Assembly (NCBI GenBank): GCA_964613215.1
Contig: CAZTHK010000008.1
Span: 85,778 to 149,777, forward strand
Origin: CAZTHK01 sp964613215
Lineage (GTDB): Bacteria > Krumholzibacteriota > Krumholzibacteriia > Krumholzibacteriales > CAZTHK01
Reading direction: 5' to 3'
Length of the DNA stretch: 64,000 nt
Shown here: one piece after another, positions 27,360 to 36,395 of the stretch
Numbering within the stretch: position 1 is the stretch's first letter
How the letters are laid out: each line of letters starts with the position of its first letter
Notes under the pieces: generated by a model
The model's database searches: none
What the model was told of the DNA's origin: nothing
Seen by the model: only the letters and a program-made list of their open reading frames with translations
Position numbers and translations under genes: made by a program

Positions 27360-27698
27360 ATGTCCTTGATTTACCTGAGGTCAGAACAGAATAATATCTT
27401 CTTCTCTCTTAAACTCAAAATCAAAGAAACCTCGAAAAATAATAAAAATTCTAAAGCTGGTTGCACGGGTGACGATAAGGGGAAAAGACAGCTGATTGTT
27501 TCGCCTCTATTGGAAAATTCATTACCTGGGCAGCCTGATGCGGCCTCCGTTCCGGAGCAATTATTGGCCGGGGCTCCAGAACAGTGGTTGCAGATAATAA
27601 TGAAGGAAATGATACAGGAAGAAATATACCCGTCAGGAGCTGGTTCGCCGGAAATTGATAAACAGGCGAATAATTCGAAAGGAGCAAAGCAATGGTAG
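27360..27698 (+). CDS. Doubtful small ORF upstream of and overlapping cheW
   Basis: A 112-codon open frame ends 7 bp inside cheW (ATGG-TAG overlap). The composition is plain, no family is recognised, and no ribosome site stands before the start. It may be a leader ORF coupled to cheW or chance. The rest of the cheA-cheW gap holds the sigma28-type promoter on the minus strand and a TATAAT near 27333 on the plus strand. Confidence 0.25.
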   Translation: MSLIYLRSEQNNIFFSLKLKIKETSKNNKNSKAGCTGDDKGKRQLIVSPLLENSLPGQPDAASVPEQLLAGAPEQWLQIIMKEMIQEEIYPSGAGSPEIDKQANNSKGAKQW

Positions 27699-28381
27699 AT
27701 GTAGATGAAAGAGTCAGCCAGACGGTTGATGAAGTCAATGAGCTGGCCGGAAAATACCTCACCTTCAAGCTGAGCAAGGAGGAGTATGGGCTGGAAATAC
27801 TGAGGGTAAGGGAGATTATCGGCGTGATGGATATCACTTCTGTACCCCGCACCCCTCCCTCTGTGAGGGGAGTGATCAACCTGAGAGGAAAAGTTATTCC
27901 GGTGGTGGACCTGCGAGTAAAGTTCGGCATGGAGCACATAGAAGATAGCGACCAGACCTGCATTATCGTGGTGGAAGTAATGAAAGGAGACAGATCCGTA
28001 GAGATGGGAATTCTGGTGGATGCTGTTTCCGAGGTGCTCGACATAACCGGTGAAGATATCGAGGAGGCCCCTTCCTTTGGTAATGCTGTGGATACGGAAT
28101 TTATTCTGGGGATGGCCAAAGCAAATAACCGTGTCACCATACTGTTGAACATACAGAATGTAGTAACAGCCGGTGAGTTGAAATCAGCCGGAGGAACTCC
28201 ACAGAAAACAGATCAGAACAAAAACAAGGAAAGCACAGAAAAAGCAGAAGAAGAGGCAAAGGAGGAATCCGGAGAGAAAGAGGTAGAAGCGAAGGAGAAA
28301 GATGCGGAAGCCGAAACAGAAAATGAAGAAGAAGAGGACAATAAAGAGAAGCATAAGGAATGCGTAGAAAGTGTAACCTGA
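27692..28381 (+). CDS. cheW: Chemotaxis coupling protein CheW with acidic C-terminal tail
   Basis: CheW couples receptors to CheA. The first ~165 residues are a complete CheW domain (YLTFKLSKEEYGLEILRVREII, VPRTPPSVRGVINLRGKVIPVVDLR split over two strands, ILVDAVSEVLDI). The last ~60 residues are a Glu/Lys-rich low-complexity tail that standard CheW lacks. AAAGGAG precedes the ATG. The MCP gene follows after 17 bp, so the pair form one unit divergent from the cheA operon. Confidence 0.95.
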   Translation: MVDVDERVSQTVDEVNELAGKYLTFKLSKEEYGLEILRVREIIGVMDITSVPRTPPSVRGVINLRGKVIPVVDLRVKFGMEHIEDSDQTCIIVVEVMKGDRSVEMGILVDAVSEVLDITGEDIEEAPSFGNAVDTEFILGMAKANNRVTILLNIQNVVTAGELKSAGGTPQKTDQNKNKESTEKAEEEAKEESGEKEVEAKEKDAEAETENEEEEDNKEKHKECVESVT

Positions 28382-28398
28382 GAAAGGAGTAGAAGGAA

Positions 28399-30774
28399 AT
28401 GGCAACGAAAACCAAAACAAAAAAGAAGGTTGCCGGCAAAAAGAATGGTGACTATAAGGGGAAAATCGCAGAACTGGAGAACATACTTTCCAGCATAGCG
28501 GCCCCCATGTTCGTTACTGACAGGGATCTTAACATCACCCGGGTCAACGACGCCGCCCTGGAAGCTGCCGGATACACCCGAGAAGAAGTGGTAGGCAAGA
28601 TGACCTGCGCGGATTTCGCTAATACACCTTTGTGCAATACCAAGGACTGCACCATCAAGAACTGCATGCGTACCGGGGAACCAATCGAAGGTGAGACGGT
28701 CATGGAAACCCGTGACGGGAAAAAGATTCCCATCGCGGCATCCTGCTCCGCCATATTCGATGAGGAAGGTCAACCCCTGGGCGGCATGGAGGTCATTATA
28801 GACAGAAGTGCTGCGGTACAAGCACAGAAAGAGACCGATAACATCCTCAGAAGCATCGGTGCACCCATGTTCGTAACGGACGAAAAACTGATTATACAGT
28901 CAGTAAACGACGCCGCTTTGAAAGCTGCCGGCTATACCAGGGAAGAGGTGGTAGGCAAGATGACCTGCGCCGACTTCGCCAAGACACCTCTCTGTAATAC
29001 AGAGAACTGCACCATCAAGAACTGTATGAAGACAGGTGAGATTATAAATGGTGAAACAGTAATGAAAACCAGGGACGGGCAGGAAGTTCCCATACAGGCA
29101 GCCTGCTCCGCCCTGTTCGATGAAGAGGGCGAGCCTTACGGCGGGATGGAAGTTATCATCGACCGGACCAAGGCGGCCGAAGCTGCTTTCAGGACGGATA
29201 ATATTCTGAGAAGCATCGGAGCTCCCATGTTCGTAACCGATGAGAATCTTCTGATAGAGTCGGTCAACGACGCCGCCCTGAAAGCTGCCGGCTACACCAG
29301 GGAAGAGGTGGTAGGCAAGATGACCTGCGCCGACTTCGCCAACACACCACTCTGCCGGACCAAGGACTGTACCATCAAGAACTGTATGCGCAACGGAGAT
29401 GTCATCACGGGTGAAACCGAGATGACCACCCGGGACGGCCAAAAGGTGCCCATTGCCGCAGTATGTTCGGCTCTGTTCGACAAGGAGGGCAAGCCTTACG
29501 GCGGAATGGAAGTTATTATCGACCAGACCGAGCAGAAGGACACCCTCAGAGAAGTTGCCCGCCTGATAGAAGCTGCCCAGGAGGGCCAGCTGGATGAAAG
29601 GGCGGAGATCGGAGACGCCAAAGGAGATTACAAGGCATTGCGCGAGAACATCAATAATATGCTCGACGCCATTGTCAATCCTATCAGGGAGGCCCGCGAG
29701 GTTCTCTCCGCCGCTGCGGACAAGAATATGACCAAGCGTGTGGAAGGAAACTACTCCGGACAGCTGGAAGAGTTCAAGAATGACATCAATAATACCATCC
29801 AGAACCTGGACGACGCACTGAGCCAGGTGGCCGGAGCCGTCCAGCAGGTGGCTTCCGCCAGTGACCAGATCAGCAGCGAGAGCCAGACCCTGGCGCAGGG
29901 AGCCAACGAGCAGGCCAGCTCGCTGGAAGAGGTATCCAGCAACCTGGAAGAAATGGCCTCCATGACACAGCAGAACGCCGAAAACGCCAACCAGGCCGAC
30001 GGCTCCATGAAGAATGCCAACAAACTGGTCAACAACGGCGTAACCGCTATGCAGGAGATGTCGAAGGCCATAGACGACATCAACAAATCGGCCGTGGAAA
30101 CAGCCAAGATCATCAAAACCATCGACGAAATCGCCTTCCAGACCAACCTGCTGGCTCTCAACGCCGCCGTGGAGGCAGCCCGTGCCGGTGAGGCAGGAAA
30201 AGGCTTTGCCGTGGTAGCGGAAGAGGTCAGAAACCTGGCTCAGAGAAGCGCCGAGGCTGCCAAAGATACCTCCGACATGATCGAAGGATCTCAGAAGAAT
30301 GCTCAGAACGGCGTATCTGTAGCCAAAGAGGTAGGCAAGAACCTGGAGGAGATCAAGGAAGCTGCCGGAAGTGTGAGCACCCTGGTCTCGGAAATCGCCG
30401 CTGCCTCCAACGAACAGTCCCAGGGTATCGACCAGGTCAACACCGCTGTGGGACAGATGGACAAGGTCACCCAGGCCAATGCAGCCAGCTCGGAGGAATC
30501 GGCCAGTGCCGCCGAAGAGCTTAACGGCCAGGCCGAAGAGCTCTCCAGCATGGTGGAAACATTTTCCATCACCAACAGCCAGGCGCAGATTGATACCGGC
30601 AACAAGGCAAAAACAACTTCTGCCGGAAACCAGGCTGGTTCAGAGAAGACGAATCTGCATGAAGGGGGCAACGGCAAAGAGGGAAAACCCTCCGCCAAAA
30701 CCTCCCCAAAAACCAGCAAAAAGGAGGCGGAAGAAGCCATCCCGCTGGACGATAAAGAGCTGGAAGACTTCTAG
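28399..30774 (+). CDS. Soluble methyl-accepting chemotaxis protein with three near-identical Cys-rich PAS domains
   Basis: The 791-residue protein has no membrane segment and is a cytoplasmic receptor. Three PAS domains occupy about residues 25-385 at an exact 120-residue (360-bp) period. Each has the pattern TCADF-x3-PLC-x4-C-x4-C plus one more Cys near ACSA or ASCSA. A HAMP-like region (about 385-470) and the MCP signalling hairpin (tip IDEIAFQTNLLALNAAVEAA) follow. The Cys groups could hold a metal, Fe-S cluster or redox switch, which is inference. The C-terminal tail is charged and lacks the CheR-tethering pentapeptide. A GC hairpin follows the gene. Confidence 0.93.
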   Translation: MATKTKTKKKVAGKKNGDYKGKIAELENILSSIAAPMFVTDRDLNITRVNDAALEAAGYTREEVVGKMTCADFANTPLCNTKDCTIKNCMRTGEPIEGETVMETRDGKKIPIAASCSAIFDEEGQPLGGMEVIIDRSAAVQAQKETDNILRSIGAPMFVTDEKLIIQSVNDAALKAAGYTREEVVGKMTCADFAKTPLCNTENCTIKNCMKTGEIINGETVMKTRDGQEVPIQAACSALFDEEGEPYGGMEVIIDRTKAAEAAFRTDNILRSIGAPMFVTDENLLIESVNDAALKAAGYTREEVVGKMTCADFANTPLCRTKDCTIKNCMRNGDVITGETEMTTRDGQKVPIAAVCSALFDKEGKPYGGMEVIIDQTEQKDTLREVARLIEAAQEGQLDERAEIGDAKGDYKALRENINNMLDAIVNPIREAREVLSAAADKNMTKRVEGNYSGQLEEFKNDINNTIQNLDDALSQVAGAVQQVASASDQISSESQTLAQGANEQASSLEEVSSNLEEMASMTQQNAENANQADGSMKNANKLVNNGVTAMQEMSKAIDDINKSAVETAKIIKTIDEIAFQTNLLALNAAVEAARAGEAGKGFAVVAEEVRNLAQRSAEAAKDTSDMIEGSQKNAQNGVSVAKEVGKNLEEIKEAAGSVSTLVSEIAAASNEQSQGIDQVNTAVGQMDKVTQANAASSEESASAAEELNGQAEELSSMVETFSITNSQAQIDTGNKAKTTSAGNQAGSEKTNLHEGGNGKEGKPSAKTSPKTSKKEAEEAIPLDDKELEDF

Positions 30775-30797
30775 AAGGTCAATCCACTCAAAAACAT

Positions 30798-30836
30798 CTA
30801 CAGGCCGGTGAGGTTATATGCCCCGCCGGCCTGTAG
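30798..30836 (+). terminator. Hairpin after the MCP gene
   Basis: CTACAGGCCGG and CCGGCCTGTAG pair over 11 bp around a 17-base loop, 24 bp past the stop. Only a short T-containing stretch follows. Beyond it, 30837-31158 has no recognised feature. Confidence 0.6.
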
Positions 30837-31158
30837 TCTATAAAATCCAAATATATCAGATCATACCGCAGAGATAGTGGCATTGTATACTACCTCTACG
30901 GGATTGGTCAATATATACATGATTGTGATACAGAATAGCGGGGCATTACATTGTAAGGCAAGCCGGATCAGGAAGCCATCTTCGTGATTGATCTTTCCCG
31001 GCACATGATTTGCTTTTTTCAAGATCAGAATAAATCATTACCGGCAATAATTACATGGTTGTTATTGCTATTTATAAGTCATACAACAGATTACTAAAGA
31101 CATTCTTGACTGCTGGAACACCTTGAACTCCGAATTATCGACCGTCAGAGGGGAAAAA

Positions 31159-32448
31159 ATGTCACCCACCGTGAAGAGAGTAATTCATACCCTATACCAG
31201 AGGGACCTTATTCCCTCCCTCCCCGAAGGATGCCAGATTCCACTTCCGGGGATAAACAAGATTGAGCTTTACCTTTCTTTCTATGGCAACGATTGCTGCA
31301 AGCACTGTATTACCAATTCAGGCCCGCACAGAAAAGAGGTAATGAAGCCGGGTCATGCCCGCACCATTCTTGAAAACGCAGCCAGGCATTCGGTAACCAC
31401 CCGTCTCAAAAATGCTGCCGGCGGAGGAAAATTTGAATTTCGCATACCGGATAAATGCAAAGAACTGGATAATCTTCCGGGACCGCCCCGGAAAATGAAC
31501 CAGGAATTGATCCAGCAGTATTCCAACTGTCTGATGGGAAAGGGTTATACCTCCAGATGGGTAAAGGGGGAATCAAATGTAGAACTGAACTTTGGGCGCC
31601 CTTCGGTCCGGTTGAGCGGGGGAGAGTTTTACACCTGGCCTCACAAGATTGACGGGCGGGAGGTTCCCTGGAGAAAACGCCTCCTCTATCAGGAACAGCT
31701 GCTGAACGATATCCGGGAGATTCTGCCGGAATATGACATATTCATTCTTACCAATGGACGGTTCGCAGAAAGCAGGGAGAAGACCAGGGATGTGATAAAA
31801 CATTGGTCGGGCGGTCCAACCCGGTCAGGGGGACGCACCCGAATGAGCATCTCTCTGGATATCTTCCACCGCCCTCCTGCCGGAAGCACTGTAGAACAGA
31901 TGCTGGACAGAATATGGAATGCCTGCAAGGAATCCGGGCTGGGCGCGCCATTTCTTTACGGAATTAATAATCACTGGGTTGCCCTGGTAGGAAGGGCTCT
32001 GGAGAAGTTTGGATGCTGTTACGGCAGCAGACCGGATTTCCGGAACGTTTCAAGAAGTTCTTTCAACCCCGAAAGTAGTATAAAACTCGATCCGGTCGAT
32101 CTTGCCGCAACCGGAGGTTGCAGGGAGCTAAAGGGATTTATCTGTGAAACCGAATACGGCGCCATGCTGGTAAACAATATCGTAATCATGCCCGCCGGGC
32201 AGCTGGCCTACTGTTGTGCCTGTGTGGGAAATTTCGGCAATTTCCGGGAACATCCCGAAGAAGCCCTAAAGAAAATTACCACCGATCCCATCGCTATGAT
32301 GCTTAGACGCGAGCAGAGTGCCATTAATCTTTTAAACATCGCAGTGGAAATGGACCCCTCCATCCAGGTATTCGGTTACGGCAGCAGGGCAGCCGCCACC
32401 GGATCCACCTGCTACCAGCTCCTCAGCGGCAAGAGGCCGGAGAGATAA
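31159..32448 (+). CDS. Radical-SAM-like protein with non-canonical cysteine motif and SPASM-like C-terminus
   Basis: The 429 residues from MSPTVKRVIHT are chosen because AGAGGGG precedes this ATG; TTG at 31123 is the longer option. Radical-SAM features are the opening strand IELYLSFYGNDCCKHC, SGGEFYTWP, FILTNGRFA and MSISLDIFHR. A SPASM-like end (VIMPAGQLAYCCACVGNFGN) has several Cys. The cluster motif is off-pattern: Gly43 stands where the first Cys of CxxxCxxC is expected, with Cys46, Cys47 and Cys50 present. It may bind a cluster differently or be inactive. It is convergent with the B12-type radical-SAM gene. The substrate is unknown. Confidence 0.65.
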   Translation: MSPTVKRVIHTLYQRDLIPSLPEGCQIPLPGINKIELYLSFYGNDCCKHCITNSGPHRKEVMKPGHARTILENAARHSVTTRLKNAAGGGKFEFRIPDKCKELDNLPGPPRKMNQELIQQYSNCLMGKGYTSRWVKGESNVELNFGRPSVRLSGGEFYTWPHKIDGREVPWRKRLLYQEQLLNDIREILPEYDIFILTNGRFAESREKTRDVIKHWSGGPTRSGGRTRMSISLDIFHRPPAGSTVEQMLDRIWNACKESGLGAPFLYGINNHWVALVGRALEKFGCCYGSRPDFRNVSRSSFNPESSIKLDPVDLAATGGCRELKGFICETEYGAMLVNNIVIMPAGQLAYCCACVGNFGNFREHPEEALKKITTDPIAMMLRREQSAINLLNIAVEMDPSIQVFGYGSRAAATGSTCYQLLSGKRPER

Positions 32449-32516
32449 CCGGGAAGCTTCACGTCATTTTCCGTAAAAGCAAATTTCCCCCGGGTTTAGT
32501 GGTTTGCCTGAAACTG

Positions 32517-34331
32517 CTAAATGACCGTCACTCTGCTGATTTTGCTGAAATAACTCTTTCTGAATGAATAAATGCTCTGTAATTCTCTCTTGAATTTCTC
32601 CAGGGTTGATCCATTCCACAACCAGAACCTGCCTCTGACCAGCCCGGCAAACCTTATTTTGCTCCGTTCAGAACAGTCATAAAGTTCCTCTCCGTCTATA
32701 TAACCCCCCAAGTCCAGAATTCTGTCTGTGAAATCAAGATTTATGTCTCCGGGTTTCTGCTCCCTGATATCATCCAGCTCTTTTATAATTTCCGGTACCG
32801 TGCGACCGGGCTGATAGGTCCCGAAAGAAATGGAGGCTATAATTCTCATCATGGATAAATGATATGCAGTATTATTGGGCAACAGAGGTTCGGCGTACAT
32901 TTTCACTCCCGTACCCATAAGATAATCCAGAAAATCACTGGCGGGAAAAGACCGATGCCAGAAATTTATTTCTACCGGAGTAACAAGTTTCAACTCTCCT
33001 ATTACTTCAGGAGGCACATCCTCATAGGGGAAATATTTTCCATGGTATCTTTTTCTGTTGGTGGAGCCAGGAAGAGGCCACAAAAGATTGGATCCGGTAT
33101 AGATGTTTCCGTATTCGGTAAAAGATTCAACCTCAGAAACGGTTTTTAATACCGATTCCTCACTTTCAAAAGGGGTCAATATGTAGAAAACCTTAAACCG
33201 GGTGCGGGGAAGTATAGCGGCTAATCTTTTTATGGCATCTCCCTCCGCATCCAGTCTGCTCTGGCCCCGGGGTGCTCCGTGATAATGCCTTCCCAGAGCC
33301 GAAGCTACCTTTTCATCTGTACATTCTCTCCCGAATTGTAATTGATGAACACCTCCCTCAAGCCCCTTGAGGAAATCCCACGCATCCTCCCCCTCTTCAA
33401 TAAGGGTGGATGGGTCTATGAAGAAATTATATAGCACCGGTTTTGTTTTGTATCTTCTCTCGAATGCATCCAGAAAGCGGAAGGTCTTTTCCCGGTTGCA
33501 TCTCTCCAGCGGATGGTTGTCATTTGCCTGAAGAATGGTGACCTTCTCACCGGAGGTTATTTCTTCCAGTTCATCAAAATAACTCTCCACTTCCAGCCCG
33601 AATAAATGCTTTGGACTGTTGCAGTAATTACAATTGTTGGGACACCGGTTGGACAAATTGAAGTTCGCACCTACCCCGCTGCGGTAACGGATGGGAATGA
33701 TATAGGGATTCCCATGGTTTATCCGGGGCATGGAACCTTTTCCCATTCCCTCCATCCGTCTGTCCGTGCCACGATACCTGATACCGCGGGGGACTTCACC
33801 GCTAAGGCATCGCAGGGTAAATCCGCCACTGTCCCTTACCATTTCAAGAGAGCCTTCCCTGATACCCAGGATAAGATCCCTCAACCCGGAACCTTCTCCG
33901 ATATTAACAAAATCCACCACTCCGTCCTTAAGGGATTTTGCCGCTGTCGAACCCTCCTCCCGATCTCCCCCGGAGAAGTCAGTGTTATCAACAAAGTGAG
34001 GTCCTCCGGCGATTATGGGAGTATCAGGAGCCTTTTCTCTTACTATCTCTGAGACTTCAGCAAGCAGGTGATAATCATTGGTCATGACGCTTACAGCTAT
34101 GATGCAGTTTCTGCCCCTGCAATTATTCGCCAGGGTTCCAATTTTAGACAGAAATTCCTCTCTGGGAAGATCCCTCTGGGGAAATAGCTCCACTGCCACC
34201 AGATCATTTATCGACCTCAGCAGCACATTATGGGTAATCCTTACTGTTACCGCCTTTATTTTTAACCTTGCTTCCGTAGCAGTGGAGAGAGAGATCAAGT
34301 ATACCTTTTTCGGAATCTTACGGTTTTTCAT
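32517..34331 (-). CDS. B12-binding-type radical SAM protein
   Basis: Of 604 residues, about 1-165 form a cobalamin-binding-like alpha/beta domain (IIAGGPHF, VNIGEG), though no DxHxxG motif was seen. The radical-SAM core has C230, C234 and C237 in CPNNCNYC. ILQANDNHP, QLQFGRECTDE and YILTPFESEE are the later barrel strands. The C-terminal ~150 residues are unrecognised. Such proteins methylate or rearrange unactivated carbons in cofactor, lipid or natural-product pathways. The gene follows the Rrf2 gene by 72 bp on the same strand. Confidence 0.88.
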   Translation of the reverse strand: MKNRKIPKKVYLISLSTATEARLKIKAVTVRITHNVLLRSINDLVAVELFPQRDLPREEFLSKIGTLANNCRGRNCIIAVSVMTNDYHLLAEVSEIVREKAPDTPIIAGGPHFVDNTDFSGGDREEGSTAAKSLKDGVVDFVNIGEGSGLRDLILGIREGSLEMVRDSGGFTLRCLSGEVPRGIRYRGTDRRMEGMGKGSMPRINHGNPYIIPIRYRSGVGANFNLSNRCPNNCNYCNSPKHLFGLEVESYFDELEEITSGEKVTILQANDNHPLERCNREKTFRFLDAFERRYKTKPVLYNFFIDPSTLIEEGEDAWDFLKGLEGGVHQLQFGRECTDEKVASALGRHYHGAPRGQSRLDAEGDAIKRLAAILPRTRFKVFYILTPFESEESVLKTVSEVESFTEYGNIYTGSNLLWPLPGSTNRKRYHGKYFPYEDVPPEVIGELKLVTPVEINFWHRSFPASDFLDYLMGTGVKMYAEPLLPNNTAYHLSMMRIIASISFGTYQPGRTVPEIIKELDDIREQKPGDINLDFTDRILDLGGYIDGEELYDCSERSKIRFAGLVRGRFWLWNGSTLEKFKRELQSIYSFRKSYFSKISRVTVI

Positions 34332-34403
34332 CTGGTGTCCTTACACTCCGGCCTGTAAATACATGCAAACTTACCAGCCGGGTCAGGTTGAAGTTAAAAA
34401 AAA

Positions 34404-34835
34404 TTACACTGACATAACCTCTCTGATGGCAGTGCTGTCACTCTGACCGCAAACTGTCCTCAGGGTTAATTTTTTCAGAGGGGCAAACATCTGCTCCTGG
34501 ATAGCGCCCCAGAAATATTTGGCATTGCAGTTACACTGTCGCTCCGGGGGACGAAGCAGGCATCCCTCCTCGGACCAGCCCTCGAAAATATCCAGTATCT
34601 CGAAAAGAGAGATAGTATCCAGCTCGCGAACAATCTGGTAACCTTTATCCCTCCCTCCGTGAAATGACCTGATAACGCCATGTTTTGCCAATTTCCCCAG
34701 AATCCTGGGAAGATAACTTGTGGGTATTCCCCTCTGGCGTGCAATCTCTCCGGTGGTTACCACCCGGCCCACTCCATTTTCAGCCAGATATATCACTGCA
34801 CAGATGGCATGCCTGGTGGTTACCTTGAATATCAT
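34404..34835 (-). CDS. Rrf2-family regulator with candidate Fe-S cysteines
   Basis: The protein has 143 residues from MIFKVTTRHAICAV, with AGGGAG five bases upstream; the longer frame to 34877 is rejected. The winged helix-turn-helix comprises TTGEIARQRGIPTSYLPRILGKL and the wing FHGGRDKGY. Cys92, Cys101 and Cys103 lie where IscR and NsrR carry cluster ligands, though the C-x8-C-x spacing to the last Cys is not the IscR C-x5-C-x5-C. It probably senses Fe-S, oxygen or NO status and controls the adjacent radical-SAM gene, whose product itself needs an Fe-S cluster. Confidence 0.85.
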   Translation of the reverse strand: MIFKVTTRHAICAVIYLAENGVGRVVTTGEIARQRGIPTSYLPRILGKLAKHGVIRSFHGGRDKGYQIVRELDTISLFEILDIFEGWSEEGCLLRPPERQCNCNAKYFWGAIQEQMFAPLKKLTLRTVCGQSDSTAIREVMSV

Positions 34836-35042
34836 ATCACTCCCTCGCTTCATCCGGACAATCAGGCTGCCCAACAACTACTATCAGGCCGCATCCAAAA
34901 ATGCATATTCAATCTGCTGTCAGGATGTCAATTCGGTGGTGATTTAAAAACTTCTTCCTGAAGTTCTGCAAGTTTTGTTCCCTGCCGGCGGGGGAACCCT
35001 ATTCAATAAATGGAAGCAGAGAAAACACCTGTCCATACAGCA

Positions 35043-35079
35043 CTATAGGATTCAAGAACATATTAGCCCCATCCTATAG
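35043..35079. promoter_or_regulatory. Inverted repeat CTATAGGAT/ATCCTATAG between the HDOD and Rrf2 genes
   Basis: Perfect 9-bp arms surround a 19-base loop. The site is 18 bp beyond the HDOD gene stop and 208 bp before the Rrf2 start, both on the minus strand. It could be a terminator stem without T-run or an operator. Otherwise 34836-35097 is featureless. Confidence 0.4.
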
Positions 35080-35097
35080 CAATAGCCGGCAACAGGG

Positions 35098-35955
35098 TTA
35101 ACTATTACTCCCCGGAATTATCTGCCGGGCAAGATTTGCCGATTCAACCAGCAATTCCTGCTTATCCTTTAACCCCTTCCAGCTCAAATCAATTTCATTA
35201 AGGCTATCCATAAAAGAGGGATCCACATTCTCCTCCGGCTGCTTCAGAAATTCATCCAGGTTCCGGTGCTTCTCCGAAATGATGTTACATATCTCCAGAT
35301 ATTTCAGCAGGACGGGGTTTCCCGGATAGTTCTCCGGATTATGATGAAACCTGACCAGCTCGACTATTCTTTCAGGAAATTTCCATTTATCCAGAAGCAG
35401 GGCGCCTGCTTCGGCATGATCGGTCTGAAAATGGCCTCTCTCCTGTTCAGGGGAGGGAAAGGGTTCATCCTGAATAAGCACATCATAATCCGATTGAAAA
35501 TACTGAGCCAGCACCAGATGACCGGCATTGTGGACCATAGCTGTCAGAAACAGGTCGTCCTGTCTGTTCCGGGGCATTCCCCTGGAAAGTATCTTAATTA
35601 AACCCGCGCAGGTCAGCGATTGTCTCCATACAGTCAGCACATAATCTTTGTTCAGTCCGGGAATATTGTTGAATGCATCAATTAGAGCCAGGCCGGAGGC
35701 TATGCTTTTAACCGCCAGAAATCCAAGCATTACTATTGCCCGGTTAACCGAGGTTATCTCCCGGTTGGTGGCGTAATAAGCCGAATTTACCGTTTTCAAC
35801 AGATGGGTCACCAGCCCCGGCTCCTGCATGACCAGTCTCTCCAGGTCCCGGCTGGAGCTGTCGGGATCATCTGCCAGCACCAGAATCTTCCTGAGTACAT
35901 GGGGGACAGAGGGAATCTCGGACCCCTGGATGATTGTTTCTGCCGGACTGGTCAT
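35098..35955 (-). CDS. HDOD domain protein with degenerate HD motif
   Basis: This 285-residue protein has the HDOD start IPSVPHVLRKILVLADDPDSS and NSAYYATNREITSVNRAIVMLG. Where HD hydrolases have HDxGK it reads VHNAGHLVL, so catalysis is unlikely. FHHNPE is kept. It is the last gene of the second signalling cluster, 14 bp after the receiver gene, mirroring the HDOD gene of the che operon. It is presumably a regulatory output partner. Confidence 0.85.
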   Translation of the reverse strand: MTSPAETIIQGSEIPSVPHVLRKILVLADDPDSSSRDLERLVMQEPGLVTHLLKTVNSAYYATNREITSVNRAIVMLGFLAVKSIASGLALIDAFNNIPGLNKDYVLTVWRQSLTCAGLIKILSRGMPRNRQDDLFLTAMVHNAGHLVLAQYFQSDYDVLIQDEPFPSPEQERGHFQTDHAEAGALLLDKWKFPERIVELVRFHHNPENYPGNPVLLKYLEICNIISEKHRNLDEFLKQPEENVDPSFMDSLNEIDLSWKGLKDKQELLVESANLARQIIPGSNS

Positions 35956-35969
35956 TTCCTTCTCTTGCT

Positions 35970-36392
35970 TTACTGCTTAATCTTCCTGGTTTCCTTCAGG
36001 GCGTGGTTCCACCGGACCAGTGATTGATAGGCCCTGTCTATAACCTCATCCACTTCGGTGAGGTCGCGGAAGGGTTTCAGCAGATAATCTGCAGCGCCGT
36101 ATATACGGCTGTTCAACACCTTCATTATGCTGCTGTACGCGGTTATCATTATCACTATGGTTTCTCCGTGAAGGTCCTTTATCTTCTCCAGAAGCTCCAG
36201 CCCGTCCATCTGCGGCATATTTATATCGGTTAATACGATGTCAAACGGGTCATCTCTGAACTTCTCCAGACCGGTTACAGCTGAATCGGTTATCTCTATA
36301 TGATAACCATCCATCTCCAGGTGAGTCCTTATAGCTTCCAGGATATCTTCCTCATCATCCACTACCAGAATTCGAACCTTTTCTTTATCCAT
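35970..36392 (-). CDS. Single-domain response regulator
   Basis: The 140 residues form a receiver with acidic pocket D12-D13, D56 (LTDINMP), the switch Thr in ITAYSS and Lys in LLKPF. The C-terminal ~20 residues (RWNHALKETRKIKQ) are a short basic extension with no DNA-binding domain. It is encoded 3 bp after the histidine kinase at 36396, so that kinase is its probable donor. Its output may be the HDOD protein that follows. Confidence 0.9.
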   Translation of the reverse strand: MDKEKVRILVVDDEEDILEAIRTHLEMDGYHIEITDSAVTGLEKFRDDPFDIVLTDINMPQMDGLELLEKIKDLHGETIVIMITAYSSIMKVLNSRIYGAADYLLKPFRDLTEVDEVIDRAYQSLVRWNHALKETRKIKQ

Positions 36393-36395
36393 ATT

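Noticed and set aside
31159..34835. RiPP (modified peptide) cluster
   Set aside because: No short precursor peptide frame with a ribosome site was found near the radical-SAM genes.
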